From Oscillospiraceae bacterium (GTDB lineage: Bacteria; Bacillota; Clostridia; Oscillospirales; Oscillospiraceae), in NCBI GenBank assembly GCA_015067545.1, contig SVMG01000002.1:248001-312000 (forward strand): a stretch of DNA of 64,000 bases. The letters are read 5' to 3'. This document shows positions 35,162 through 43,624 of this stretch, in pieces. The position numbers were made by a program, and so were the translations under genes. Each line of letters begins with the position of its first letter. Position 1 is the stretch's first letter. Under the pieces are notes generated by a model, which saw nothing but the letters and a program-made list of their open reading frames with translations, made no database searches and was not told the origin of the DNA.

Positions 35162-35426
35162 GGGCCCGCTGAGCGCAATGTCATTAAGTCAAGAAAAATG
35201 TCATTCCGAGCCAGCGGTGCGTCGCGCAGCGAATCAAATGAAATGATTGCCAGTGGCAATCACACCTTGATTTTGCGCACACTGGCGTGGGAATCCGTTT
35301 TCCCTGCGGCTCATAAGAGCCGCGTGGCACTGAAAGTGCCACAAAAGATGCGGATTGCCACACCAGTGACAACGGTCACTGGTTCGCAATGACACTATCT
35401 TAATAACATTGCCGCTGAGCGGGCCC
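35162..35426 (-). terminator. MFS gene terminator split by a repeat insertion
   Basis: The arms GGGCCCGC (35162-35169) and GCGGGCCC (35419-35426) are complementary, and the minus strand continues in TTTTTT. Without the insert at 35176-35411 and one copy of the 10-bp duplication, they form an ordinary hairpin with a TGA loop downstream of the MFS gene. The 361-bp gap between the flanking genes holds only this. Confidence 0.75.
35176..35411. mobile_element. MITE-like insertion, 236 bp
   Basis: The ends CAATGTCATTAAG and CTTAATAACATTG are 13-bp inverted repeats with one mismatch. The element is flanked by the direct repeat CCGCTGAGCG (35166-35175 and 35412-35421). Inside, 35199-35394 is a member of the TGTCATTCCGAG repeat family. 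It has no coding capacity. Confidence 0.75.
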
Positions 35427-35433
35427 ATTGGGT

Positions 35434-36711
35434 TTATTTCTGATTGAGCTTATCCGCTTTGCAGAACAGCGCATAGCCCGCCACCATGAGGATCAGCAGC
35501 ACGCTTACCGCGATGTTGGCATTTTGCAATTCGATACCAAAAACATTCAGCGTCACGCCGGCCAGTGCCTGGTTCACAACGCCCACCAAAAGCATACCCA
35601 GGAAGGATGCGCCCTTGCCGCAAATGTCCATCAGACCGAAGTATGCGCCGCTGCGCTCAGCCGGGATGATCCGGGCCATGTAGGAACGGCTCAGCGCCTG
35701 GATGCCGCCCTGGAACATGCCCACCAGCACCGCCAGCAGCCAGAACTGCCACTGGGCCACCAAAAACACCGCGAACAGGATGATGGCGGCATAGGACAAA
35801 ATGCAGATCTTCATCAGCTTGCCTGCGGACACCTTGGCCGCCAGCCGTCCAAACAAAATGGCAAAGGGGAAGGCAACCACCTGGGTCAGCAGCAGCGCCA
35901 GCAGCAGCCCGGTGGTATCCAGTCCCAGAGCTGTGCCGTAGGCGGTAGCCATGTCAATGATGGTGTACACACCGTTGATGAAGAAGAAAAACGCCAGCAG
36001 ATAGAAAAGAATGTTGGGATTCTCCTTGGCGTGCTTCAGGGTCTTGCCCAGCTCGCCAAAGGCCTGCCGCAGAGGATGCGCCTGGCGCTCCACAAAGGCG
36101 GTCTGGCGGTAGCGTCTGATCAGCGGAACGGAGCAGCCGATCCACCACACAGCCGTGATGACGAAGGCAATGATCAATGCGGTGGTCTGAGAAATGCCCA
36201 CCATCTCATAGCCCAGCACCAGAGCCAGGCACAGCACAAAGGGGATCACCGAACCGATATAGCCGTAGGCATAACCCATGGAGGAGATCTTGTCCATTTT
36301 CTTTTCTTCGGTGACTTCCGAGAGCATGGAGTCATAGAACACCAGGCTGGAGGAATAACCTACCTTTGCAATGACGAAGATCACCAAAAATACCAGCCAG
36401 CTCCAGGCCGCACCCAGTGCGGCGCAGCCGATGGCGCCCAAAGCTAAGCACAGCAGGAAAATGGGCTTTTTGAAGCCCCGCTGATCTGCAAACGCGCCGC
36501 AAACAGGGCCGATGATGGCCACCAGCGCAGTAGCGATAGAGCCGGCATAGCTCCAATAGGACAGATAAAGATCCTCGCTTAAGCCACCGGCAGTGGCCAG
36601 GGCATTGAAATAAATGGGAAGCAGCGTGGAACACAGCAGCGTAAAGGCAGAGTTGCCTACGTCGTACAGAATCCAGCTTCTTTCCAAAGCCGTAAGTTTT
36701 TCTTTCTTCAT
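35434..36711 (-). CDS. MFS transporter, Atg22/UMF1-like
   Basis: The protein has 425 residues and about twelve membrane segments. The start region SWILYDVGNSAFTLL is the hallmark of the Atg22-like (UMF1) group of the major facilitator superfamily, and FADQRGFKKP is the loop 2-3 motif. Some members are linked to amino-acid efflux, but the substrate here is unknown. Upstream, a strong ribosome site precedes an ATG-TAA pair, 35 bases before the true start. Its terminator carries the MITE-like insertion. Confidence 0.88.
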   Translation of the reverse strand: MKKEKLTALERSWILYDVGNSAFTLLCSTLLPIYFNALATAGGLSEDLYLSYWSYAGSIATALVAIIGPVCGAFADQRGFKKPIFLLCLALGAIGCAALGAAWSWLVFLVIFVIAKVGYSSSLVFYDSMLSEVTEEKKMDKISSMGYAYGYIGSVIPFVLCLALVLGYEMVGISQTTALIIAFVITAVWWIGCSVPLIRRYRQTAFVERQAHPLRQAFGELGKTLKHAKENPNILFYLLAFFFFINGVYTIIDMATAYGTALGLDTTGLLLALLLTQVVAFPFAILFGRLAAKVSAGKLMKICILSYAAIILFAVFLVAQWQFWLLAVLVGMFQGGIQALSRSYMARIIPAERSGAYFGLMDICGKGASFLGMLLVGVVNQALAGVTLNVFGIELQNANIAVSVLLILMVAGYALFCKADKLNQK

Positions 36712-36827
36712 AATTACCTCTTCTGTTCCAAAATAATAGGGAAATTTACATAGAACCTCCTTATTCTACTACAAATTCTGCCCGTTGGCTAGTAGAAATT
36801 AAAGAAATCTTAAAAATTAAAAAGATA

Positions 36828-36856
36828 TTGACACGGTACACGCCATCTGTTATATT
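36828..36856 (+). promoter_or_regulatory. Sigma-A promoter of the gntR operon
   Basis: TTGACA (36828-36833) and TATATT (36851-36856) are separated by 17 bases. Confidence 0.85.
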
Positions 36857-36883
36857 AACTGTACTAGTACACTTAGTACAGTT
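36857..36883 (+). promoter_or_regulatory. Likely GntR operator
   Basis: AACTGTACTA, a short spacer and TTAGTACAGTT form an inverted repeat that begins right after the -10 box and covers the expected transcription start. YtrA-type GntR proteins bind such GTACTA palindromes, so self-repression is likely. Confidence 0.75.
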
Positions 36884-36898
36884 AAAGGAGGGAATTCC

Positions 36899-37267
36899 TT
36901 GTTTTCACTTGACTACCGGGATGCCCGGCCCATTTACACCCAGATCTGCGACTGCATCCGCCATCAGATCCTGGACGGCGTTTTGCAAGAGGGCGACCGC
37001 TTAAGCTCCGTGCGGGAGCTGGCAACGGAATTGACCATCAATCCCAACACTATCCAGCGGGCCTATCTCCAGCTGGAAGCGGAGGGCTGGATCGCTTCCG
37101 TGCCGGGAAAGGGCAGCTTTGTCTGCGCCATCCCGTCCTCCTCGGAGGAAAAGGCACAGGAGCTTTGGCAGGAGCTGGAGGAGCTGCGCCGGCGGATGGC
37201 CCAGCTGGGCATCACATCAGAGGAAATGATCCATCATTTGACCCAAGGAGGGAACGACCATGCTTGA
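36899..37267 (+). CDS. GntR family regulator, YtrA subfamily
   Basis: The protein has 122 residues from a TTG start at 36899, with AAAGGAGGG upstream. The winged helix (PIYTQICDCIRHQILDGVL, then LSSVRELATELTINPNTIQRAY) is followed by a short dimer helix. This is the YtrA layout, which lacks a ligand domain. It overlaps the ABC ATPase gene by eight bases and has an inverted repeat over its own promoter. It therefore probably represses the operon, as YtrA does in Bacillus under cell-envelope stress. Confidence 0.92.
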   Translation: MFSLDYRDARPIYTQICDCIRHQILDGVLQEGDRLSSVRELATELTINPNTIQRAYLQLEAEGWIASVPGKGSFVCAIPSSSEEKAQELWQELEELRRRMAQLGITSEEMIHHLTQGGNDHA

Positions 37268-38141
37268 AATGAAGAACGTCACCAAAACCTTCGGCACGTT
37301 CAAAGCACTGGATGACCTGTCCATGCACGTGCCCCGGGGCGCGGTCTACGGCCTTGTCGGCCCAAACGGCGCAGGAAAGTCCACCGCCATCCGGCATCTG
37401 ACCGGCGTTTACCGTCCGGACTGCGGGCAAATTACCATGGAGGGCGTGGCCATCTACGAAAATCCCATCTTGAAAAGCCGCATGGGCTACATTCCCGACG
37501 ATATTTTCTTCTTCCCCTCTGCATCATTGGAGGAAATGCGCCGGTTTTACCGCAGCATGTACCCAAAATTCGACGACAAGCTGTTTGAAGAGCTGTACGA
37601 CATCTTCAAGCTCCCCAAAAAAGGTCAGATGCGCCGGTTTTCCAAGGGTATGCAGAAGCAGGCGGCCTTTCATCTGACCATCTGCACCCGGCCGGATGTG
37701 CTGATTTTGGACGAGCCGGTGGACGGACTCGACCCGGTGATGCGCCGGCAGGTGTGGAATCTGATCCTTTCCGATGTTGCACAAAGGCAGACAACCGTGC
37801 TGATCTCCTCCCACAATCTGCGGGAGCTGGAGGACATCTGCGACCATGTGGGCATCATGGACAGCGGAAAAATGCTCCTGGAGCGCAGCCTTGCGGATAT
37901 GCAGGGCAATATGCTGAAGCTGCAAATGGTGGGCGATGTCCCCCAGGGACTGGACATTCTCCACGAAAGCCAGTCCGGCAGGCTGAAAACCCTGGTGGTC
38001 CGGGGCAACGCCCAGGAGGTGGAGGCCAGGCTGCAACCTGTCAAGCTCACCTATTACGATCTTCTGCCCCTGTCTTTGGAGGAAATTTTCATCTACGAAC
38101 TGGGAGGTGTGAACTATGAAGTCAAGAATATCGTGCTTTGA
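37260..38141 (+). CDS. ABC transporter ATPase (YtrB-like)
   Basis: The protein has 293 residues. Walker A is GPNGAGKST, the signature region reads FSKGMQKQ, Walker B is VLILDEPVDGLDP, and the switch is ISSHNL. It would energise the membrane protein encoded next, with which it overlaps by 26 bases. Together with the GntR gene this looks like a YtrA-type operon. The substrate is unknown; antibiotic or envelope stress is a common theme for such systems. Confidence 0.92.
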   Translation: MLEMKNVTKTFGTFKALDDLSMHVPRGAVYGLVGPNGAGKSTAIRHLTGVYRPDCGQITMEGVAIYENPILKSRMGYIPDDIFFFPSASLEEMRRFYRSMYPKFDDKLFEELYDIFKLPKKGQMRRFSKGMQKQAAFHLTICTRPDVLILDEPVDGLDPVMRRQVWNLILSDVAQRQTTVLISSHNLRELEDICDHVGIMDSGKMLLERSLADMQGNMLKLQMVGDVPQGLDILHESQSGRLKTLVVRGNAQEVEARLQPVKLTYYDLLPLSLEEIFIYELGGVNYEVKNIVL

Positions 38142-39486
38142 TACCGCCACATTCAAAAAGGACATCACCCGTTTTGTTCCTTTGTGGGCACTTTACGCTG
38201 TGGGACTTCTGCTGATCATGCTGTCCACCATCTCCGGTACGCTCTGGACACATCCGGTGCGCCTGCTGGACATCTCCCTGGAGGCTCTTTCTCTGGCAAA
38301 TCTGCTTTACGGCGCGCTATGTGCCCAGCTGCTGTTCGGCGAGCTGTTCAACAGCCGGCTGTGCAACGCCCTGCACGCCATGCCCGTGACCCGAAGCGCC
38401 CGGTTTGTAAGCCATATCTGCGCCGGACTGCTGTTCGCGCTTGTTCCAAACTTGCTGGTATCCGCGCTGATGATGCCTTACTTGGGACAGTTTTGGTACA
38501 TTGCCCTGCTGTGGCTGGGTGCCATCTGCCTGCAGTATGTATTCTTCTTCGGTGTGGGCGTACTCAGCGTCATGTGCACCGGCAGCCGGTTTGCCATGGT
38601 GGTGGTTTACGCCATCATCAACTTTCTGTCCCTGGTGGTCTACTGGTTCGTGGAGGTCATCTTCCTGCCCATGATGCCCGGCGTGCTGGTAGATGAGAAC
38701 ACATTTCTGCTTTTCTGCCCCGTAAGCTACCTTGTTTCCAATTCCGACTATATCCAATTCAGCTACACCACGCCGGATCGTTACTATATCGGCGGCGGAA
38801 ACTATCTGAATGAAAAATTTGTCGGCTTCGGCGAGGGCTGGATCTATCTGTTCATCCTTGCCGCCATCGGCATCGCCGCACTTGCCGGTGCTCTGCTGCT
38901 GTACCGCCGCCGGAAGCTGGAAAGTGCCGGGGATTTCATGGCAGTCAAATGGCTTTCTCCCATCTTTTTGGTGCTGTATACCCTGTGCGCCGGTGCGTTT
39001 TTGTCCATCTTCGGCGAGCTGTTCGGCAATGGACAGTATGTCGTTTTCCTGATCGCAGGACTGATCATCGGCTTTTTCACCGGGCGGATGCTGCTGGAGC
39101 GCACCATCCGGGTTTTCCGGAAAAAGAATTTCCTGCAGCTGGGCATTTTGACCGCTGTGATGCTCCTGTCTCTTTGGGTGGTGCACACGGATCTTCTTGG
39201 CATCGTCTCTTATGTGCCCGATCCACAGGATGTGGCTTATGTGGTCTATGATTCCCGGGATGCCTATGATGTGAAGCTCACAAGTGCTGACGACATCGAA
39301 AAGGTCTGTGAAATTCATCAAATGGCCGTAGATGACTACTGCGACCGCACCTGCGGAAGAGCCCATTACTATTGCAATTTGGAATACCACATGAAAGATG
39401 GCAGAGTGATCCTTCGCCGGTACTATTTGTGCAGCGGCACGACCGCCCATTGGCTGGCAGAAACACTACCCAAAAAACAAAATTGA
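38116..39486 (+). CDS. ABC-2 type permease of the GntR operon
   Basis: The protein has 456 residues with six or more membrane segments in the first 340, and a C-terminal soluble part of about 80 residues with Tyr- and Asp-rich sequence (DDYCDRTCGRAHYYCNLEY). The start ATG lies inside the ATPase gene. It is the last gene of the operon, followed by a terminator. The extracytoplasmic tail is unlike simple ABC-2 permeases and could sense or bind the substrate. Confidence 0.85.
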   Translation: MKSRISCFDTATFKKDITRFVPLWALYAVGLLLIMLSTISGTLWTHPVRLLDISLEALSLANLLYGALCAQLLFGELFNSRLCNALHAMPVTRSARFVSHICAGLLFALVPNLLVSALMMPYLGQFWYIALLWLGAICLQYVFFFGVGVLSVMCTGSRFAMVVVYAIINFLSLVVYWFVEVIFLPMMPGVLVDENTFLLFCPVSYLVSNSDYIQFSYTTPDRYYIGGGNYLNEKFVGFGEGWIYLFILAAIGIAALAGALLLYRRRKLESAGDFMAVKWLSPIFLVLYTLCAGAFLSIFGELFGNGQYVVFLIAGLIIGFFTGRMLLERTIRVFRKKNFLQLGILTAVMLLSLWVVHTDLLGIVSYVPDPQDVAYVVYDSRDAYDVKLTSADDIEKVCEIHQMAVDDYCDRTCGRAHYYCNLEYHMKDGRVILRRYYLCSGTTAHWLAETLPKKQN

Positions 39487-39488
39487 CG

Positions 39489-39522
39489 CAAAAAAGGAGC
39501 GACTTTCGTCGCTCCTTTTATT
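39489..39522 (+). terminator. Terminator between converging genes
   Basis: AAAAGGAGCGAC, TTTC and GTCGCTCCTTTT form a hairpin followed by ATT. It can serve both the permease gene and the converging nucleotidyltransferase gene. Confidence 0.88.
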
Positions 39523-40690
39523 CCTGCAGGCAAAGACCGATACCCCGCAAAAGAGCCTGGGTCTGTTCGGCTTTTTCCGTTGAAATGCCGGAATTATACC
39601 TCAGCTCCCGGGTCGTCCGCTTCAAATGTCCGCAAAAAATCAGCTTGCACCACCGGCGAACCTCCATGGCAGGCATCAGCCACTTGTGCTTTTGCAGGAC
39701 CGGGTACTGGAATTTGATCACATCATAAGGGATCCAGATCTTTGAGAGGGCGTATCTGAGCTTTCCGCCCTCCTTCTGCTGCTGGACCACGATGCGGTTT
39801 TGGTTGTTGCCATAAACACCGCCGCTCAGGATGTATTCCTCCATCTGTTTGCTGATGGGGTCATATTCCTCATTTTCAAACCATACGCGGCTGAGCTTGC
39901 GGACAGCCTGGGCAAATTTCAGCAGCTTTCCCTCCCGCAGGAGCGCATCCCGCTTTTCTTTGTCCGCATCCCGGATATGATCCAGGATCCAAAGGTCTAT
40001 CAGCGGACGGATGCCGCAGCCGCCATTTTCAAAATGCTTTGCCATATGGGCAATATGGTAAAAATAGAACAATTCATCCGGCATTTCATAATGAAAGGCC
40101 GTTCCGTCCCGGACTGTGGAGCTGTGCCAAACCTGCTGCAAAACCTTTGAAGCATCATTGGCATAGGCATCCTCCATCAGCTCATAATGCAGTTCCAAAT
40201 GAACATTGCCCGGGGAGAAAAAGGAAAAATCATGGGAGCTTTTGCCATTATCGGTGTAGCCATGCTCCCGAACCAGGATCTGCCTGGCTTTTTCTCCGTC
40301 GTCCTCCCGTACCAGAACATCTATGTCACAGCTGGTGCGCATCCAGGCCTCCGGATAGTATTTGCGGATCACCGCGCCCTTCAGCGGCAGGAACGGGATC
40401 TGTGCGCCCTCCAGCGCATTGCAGAGCTTCTCATACTCCTGACGCAGGCGCTCGTACCGGTAGACCGCGGTAAGGATGCTCTTTTCTATATCCGTCTGCT
40501 CGTTGGATATCAGCTCGCTTTTCTTCAGCTGCAGCACCACAAGATGGGCAACATCGTGCTTGGAGGAGATCTTCAGCAAGGGCCCCAGCATTTCAGCTCG
40601 GTAGCTGTTTCGCTCCGCTTCTGTCAGCTCCGTCCCACGGATCGCAGAGCGCAGCAATGCGAACAGTATTGATATTGTTCTTTGATCCAT
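39518..40690 (-). CDS. Nucleotidyltransferase-fold protein (PF14907-like)
   Basis: I start at the ATG at 40690, with AAAGGAG upstream, giving 390 residues. The core motif is FLPLKGAVIRKYYPEAWMR followed by SCDIDVLV, typical of the Nucleotidyltransferase_5 group. HLELHYELMED holds a further acidic site, and DELFYFYHIAHMAKHFENGG is shared with the family. These proteins often accompany polysaccharide or peptide biosynthesis genes, but no such genes are close here. The function is unknown beyond the fold. Confidence 0.82.
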   Translation of the reverse strand: MDQRTISILFALLRSAIRGTELTEAERNSYRAEMLGPLLKISSKHDVAHLVVLQLKKSELISNEQTDIEKSILTAVYRYERLRQEYEKLCNALEGAQIPFLPLKGAVIRKYYPEAWMRTSCDIDVLVREDDGEKARQILVREHGYTDNGKSSHDFSFFSPGNVHLELHYELMEDAYANDASKVLQQVWHSSTVRDGTAFHYEMPDELFYFYHIAHMAKHFENGGCGIRPLIDLWILDHIRDADKEKRDALLREGKLLKFAQAVRKLSRVWFENEEYDPISKQMEEYILSGGVYGNNQNRIVVQQQKEGGKLRYALSKIWIPYDVIKFQYPVLQKHKWLMPAMEVRRWCKLIFCGHLKRTTRELRYNSGISTEKAEQTQALLRGIGLCLQE

Positions 40691-40808
40691 GAAAGAAAAC
40701 TCCTTTGCGGCTGCCGGAAGCTTCCGTTTAACAGTCTCAAAAATTATACTCCATGGAAAAGTAAAAATCAAGTGCCGCCCGCCGCAAAATCCTGTAGGCC
40801 TTGTGCTC

Positions 40809-40837
40809 TTGTTTTTCATATTAAACCATGCTATAAT
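40809..40837 (+). promoter_or_regulatory. Sigma-A promoter of xpaC-telA
   Basis: TTGTTT (40809-40814) and TATAAT (40832-40837) are 17 bases apart. The ATG lies 35 bases downstream. Confidence 0.68.
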
Positions 40838-40872
40838 AAAAAATAAAATGAGAGAAGGAAGTTGTTGTAAAC

Positions 40873-42015
40873 ATGGCACATAACAATCAGAATTGGGACA
40901 GCTTGGGCCGAGACATCCAGAATGTTGTAGATCAGGCTGTCAATTCCCGGGATTATCAACAACTGAATCAAACAGTCCGCCAGGTAGTAGCGCAGGCCGT
41001 TGACTCTGGGAGCGAGGCAGCACAAAGGTTACTGGACAGCACAAATCAGCAGAACGGAAAGAAACTTTACGCCCGGACCATAGGAAAAATGGCTAAGGTT
41101 ATGCTTCAGTATTTCAGTGGCATCCCGCTTATACTGTTATCGTACTTGGCAATAATCGGGAATAGAGTCTCGGAGAATCCAGTTCCAGAGGATTCGCCTG
41201 CTATAATATGTTTGGAACTTGTACTGGCAATCGGTGGCTTGTTGACTGTCAGCGCCATTATGAATCACAGGATGATTCAGCGCTTTAAGTCTTATAAAAG
41301 AAGAATAGGGCAAAAGACTTACTGTTCAGTAGAAGAACTGGCCCACAGTGTAGGTAAAAAGAAGGAATTTGTGCAAAAGGATCTGCGCCGGATGATCAGT
41401 AAGGGATTTTTCCCGGAAGGGCATTTGGATAAAGAGGAGAACACCCTCATTATCAGCCATGAGACCTACCACTATTACGAGCAATGCGGCCAGCAATGGG
41501 AAGAAATTAAGCAACAGGAAACCGTTGTTAAGGCGCAAAAAACACCAAGTTCCCTTGATCCCCAGGTACAGGACGTGCTGGATCGAGGAGAAGCGTTCAT
41601 TGCACAAATCCGCAAGTGCAATGATGATATCCCCGGAGAGGTGATATCTGAAAAGATATCCTGTATTGAACTGCTGATTCAGCGAATATTTAACCGGGCG
41701 AAGACTCATCCGGAGATCATACCGGATCTGAAGAAGCTTATGGATTATTATCTGCCGATGACGGTGAAGCTGCTGACTGCATACGCTGAAATGGACGCTC
41801 AGCCCGTCCAGGGAGAAACCATCGAAAACTCCAAACGGGAGATCGAGGCAACCTTGGATACCCTGAACGCTGCATTCGAAAAGCTTCTGGATGATCTGTT
41901 CGAGGACACGGCCTTGGACGTATCCAGCGACATTTCGGTACTGAACACCCTGCTTGCACAGGAGGGGCTCACGGATGATGAGTTTTTGAAACGCAAAGAG
42001 CAGCAGAATCTATAA
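40873..42015 (+). CDS. XpaC-like membrane protein
   Basis: The protein has 380 residues. An N-terminal soluble region is followed by two membrane segments (about residues 78-97 and 112-132) and a long helical C-terminus. The LMDYYLPMTVKLLTAYAEMD stretch and ILNTLLAQEGL-like tail match XpaC, a family named for 5-bromo-4-chloroindolyl phosphate hydrolysis. The real role is unclear. xpaC is commonly paired with telA, which follows 33 bases downstream here. The base composition is more AT-rich than the eut region. Confidence 0.88.
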   Translation: MAHNNQNWDSLGRDIQNVVDQAVNSRDYQQLNQTVRQVVAQAVDSGSEAAQRLLDSTNQQNGKKLYARTIGKMAKVMLQYFSGIPLILLSYLAIIGNRVSENPVPEDSPAIICLELVLAIGGLLTVSAIMNHRMIQRFKSYKRRIGQKTYCSVEELAHSVGKKKEFVQKDLRRMISKGFFPEGHLDKEENTLIISHETYHYYEQCGQQWEEIKQQETVVKAQKTPSSLDPQVQDVLDRGEAFIAQIRKCNDDIPGEVISEKISCIELLIQRIFNRAKTHPEIIPDLKKLMDYYLPMTVKLLTAYAEMDAQPVQGETIENSKREIEATLDTLNAAFEKLLDDLFEDTALDVSSDISVLNTLLAQEGLTDDEFLKRKEQQNL

Positions 42016-42048
42016 AAATATGTACACTTTTGGGAGAGGAGATCGATT

Positions 42049-43200
42049 ATGAATAAAGATTTTACAGAATCCACCTTAAATACCTCCGGTTTGACGCTGG
42101 AGCCCGAACTGGAAAGCGCTCCTGCATTGATCGTTACCGAGGCGTCCCCGGTGGAGCAGCCGAAGGTGACCGAGCCTGCGTTGACTGCGGAAGAACAGCA
42201 AATGGTTGCTGAGTTTGCTGCGAAAATCGATGTGGAGAATACCATGCAGATTTTGCAGTATGGTGCAGGAACACAAAAGAAAATGGCTGATTTCTCAGAC
42301 GCTGCCCTTGAGAATGTCCGCACCCAGGATCTGGGTGAAGTCGGAGACTTGATCGTGGATGTGGTGGGTGAGCTAAAGGGCTTCGATGCTGACGAGAAAA
42401 AAGGTCTGTTCGGTTTCCTCCGCAGGCAGATATCTAAGCTTGAAGCATTGAAAAACCGGTATGCCAAGGCAGAGGCCAATGTAGAAAGAATCGGCGATGC
42501 TTTGCAGCAGCATCAGGTTCGGCTCCTCAAGGATTCCGCTGTCCTTGATAAAATGTATGAGCAGAATTTGGATTATTTTAAGGAACTGTCCATGTATATC
42601 CTGGCAGGTCAGCAGAAACTGCAGGAAGTGCGGGAAGGCAAACTGAAAGAATTGGAGACTGTCGCACAAAGTACCGGCTTGGCAGAAGATGCCCAGGCAG
42701 CGAGAGACTTGTCAGACAAATGTAATCGCTTTGAAAAGAAGATCCACGATTTGGAACTGACTCGCGCAATTTCGATTCAAACTGCACCTCAGATTCGTAT
42801 GATTCAGCATAACAATAATCTGATGGTAGAGAAAATCCAGACCACATTGATGAATACTATCCCGCTTTGGAAGAATCAGATGGTTTTGGCTCTAGGCATT
42901 GCGCATTCCACCCAAGCAGCGCAGGCGCAGCGTCAGGTTACGGATGTTACGAATGCAATGTTGCGGCAGAATGCTGAAAAGCTGAGGGTGGCCTCCGTGG
43001 AGACTGCGAAGGAATCCGAGCGTGGCATTGTAGACATCGAAACCCTGAAAGCGACTAATGCCGAATTGATCCAAACATTGGATGATGTTATGAAGATTCA
43101 GGCAGAGGGTCGTGCAAAGCGGCTTGCTGCGGAAACAGAAATGATTAAAATGGAAAACGATCTGAAAGTCAAGCTTCTTCAGATTCGTAACGGCGATTAA
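42049..43200 (+). CDS. TelA-like toxic anion resistance protein
   Basis: The protein has 383 residues, soluble and mostly alpha-helical with long coiled-coil stretches. It contains LGEVGDLIVDVVGELKGF near residue 100 and RLLKDSAVLDKMYEQNLDYFKELSMYI, as in TelA/YceH proteins. These are linked to tellurite and cell-envelope stress resistance, with the mechanism unknown. It forms an operon with the XpaC-like gene, and GGGAGAGGAG precedes its start. Confidence 0.92.
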   Translation: MNKDFTESTLNTSGLTLEPELESAPALIVTEASPVEQPKVTEPALTAEEQQMVAEFAAKIDVENTMQILQYGAGTQKKMADFSDAALENVRTQDLGEVGDLIVDVVGELKGFDADEKKGLFGFLRRQISKLEALKNRYAKAEANVERIGDALQQHQVRLLKDSAVLDKMYEQNLDYFKELSMYILAGQQKLQEVREGKLKELETVAQSTGLAEDAQAARDLSDKCNRFEKKIHDLELTRAISIQTAPQIRMIQHNNNLMVEKIQTTLMNTIPLWKNQMVLALGIAHSTQAAQAQRQVTDVTNAMLRQNAEKLRVASVETAKESERGIVDIETLKATNAELIQTLDDVMKIQAEGRAKRLAAETEMIKMENDLKVKLLQIRNGD

Positions 43201-43296
43201 TTGAGCATAGCGGCTTGCCTTGAGATATAAGCAGCCGCCAACAAACCGTTTACAGACTGCGTGCCTTTATGGTTTGAGTTTAGTATTTATAAAGAT

Positions 43297-43331
43297 AAAA
43301 GCCGTGATCTCCAAAAGGAGTCACGGCTTTT
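43297..43331 (-). terminator. Terminator after the tRNA-Leu tail copy
   Basis: AAAAGCCGTGA and TCACGGCTTTT flank an imperfect inner stem CC/GG. It follows the tRNA tail copy on the minus strand and could also stop telA transcription on the plus strand. Confidence 0.8.
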
Positions 43332-43332
43332 A

Positions 43333-43452
43333 TGGTGCGGATAGCAGGACTCGATTTGCATTTTTGCCTATGGCGAAAATTGTGGTGTCGCCGGGATGGA
43401 ACCCGGCGAGCAACAGTCCGCCGGACTGTTGCATTTATATCGGTTCGAGTCC
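43333..43452 (-). other. tRNA-tail hairpin element, copy 2 (after tRNA-Leu)
   Basis: On the minus strand the element starts GGGACTCGAAC and AAATGCAAC, passes hairpins GCAACAGTCC/GGACTGTTGC and GCCGGGTTCC/CCCGGC, and ends TCGAGTCC. It is fused to a tRNA-Leu-like tail, TGCTATCCGCACCA (43346-43333). The tail differs from the adjacent tRNA-Leu at two positions. Copy 1 is at 15936-16047. The remainder of the 300-bp gap after telA holds two terminators and no gene. Confidence 0.7.
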
Positions 43453-43466
43453 CTTTCCACAAAGAT

Positions 43467-43499
43467 AAAACGGGTTATCCCATAGGGATAACCCGTTTT
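43467..43499 (-). terminator. Terminator of tRNA-Leu
   Basis: AAAACGGGTTATCCC and GGGATAACCCGTTTT form a perfect stem directly after the tRNA on the minus strand. Confidence 0.9.
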
Positions 43500-43500
43500 A

Positions 43501-43584
43501 TGGTGCGGATAGTGGGACTCGAACCCACACGCCGGAGGCATAGGAACCTAAATCCTACACGTCTACCAATTCCATCATATCCGC
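43501..43584 (-). tRNA. tRNA-Leu (TAG)
   Basis: This is an 84-base tRNA with CCA encoded. The acceptor arm is GCGGATA/TATCCGC, and the anticodon stem TAGGA/TCCTA encloses TTTAGGT, giving anticodon TAG. There is a short variable arm as in tRNA-Leu, and the T-loop is TTCGAGT. Confidence 0.95.
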
Positions 43585-43592
43585 ATGTTTGT

Positions 43593-43624
43593 GAATTGAA
43601 AATTGAAAGTGGAAAATGGAAAAT
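43593..43624. repeat. AT-rich terminal repeat, left side of the four-helix-bundle cassette
   Basis: GAATTGAAAATTGAAAGTGG followed by AAAATGGAAAAT. It is inverted relative to 43978-44005 and begins nine bases from the tRNA-Leu 5' end. Confidence 0.7.

Noticed and set aside
43333-43354. A second tRNA-Leu gene
   Set aside because: Only the 3' tail from the T-loop on is present. The acceptor 5' side, D-arm and anticodon arm are absent.
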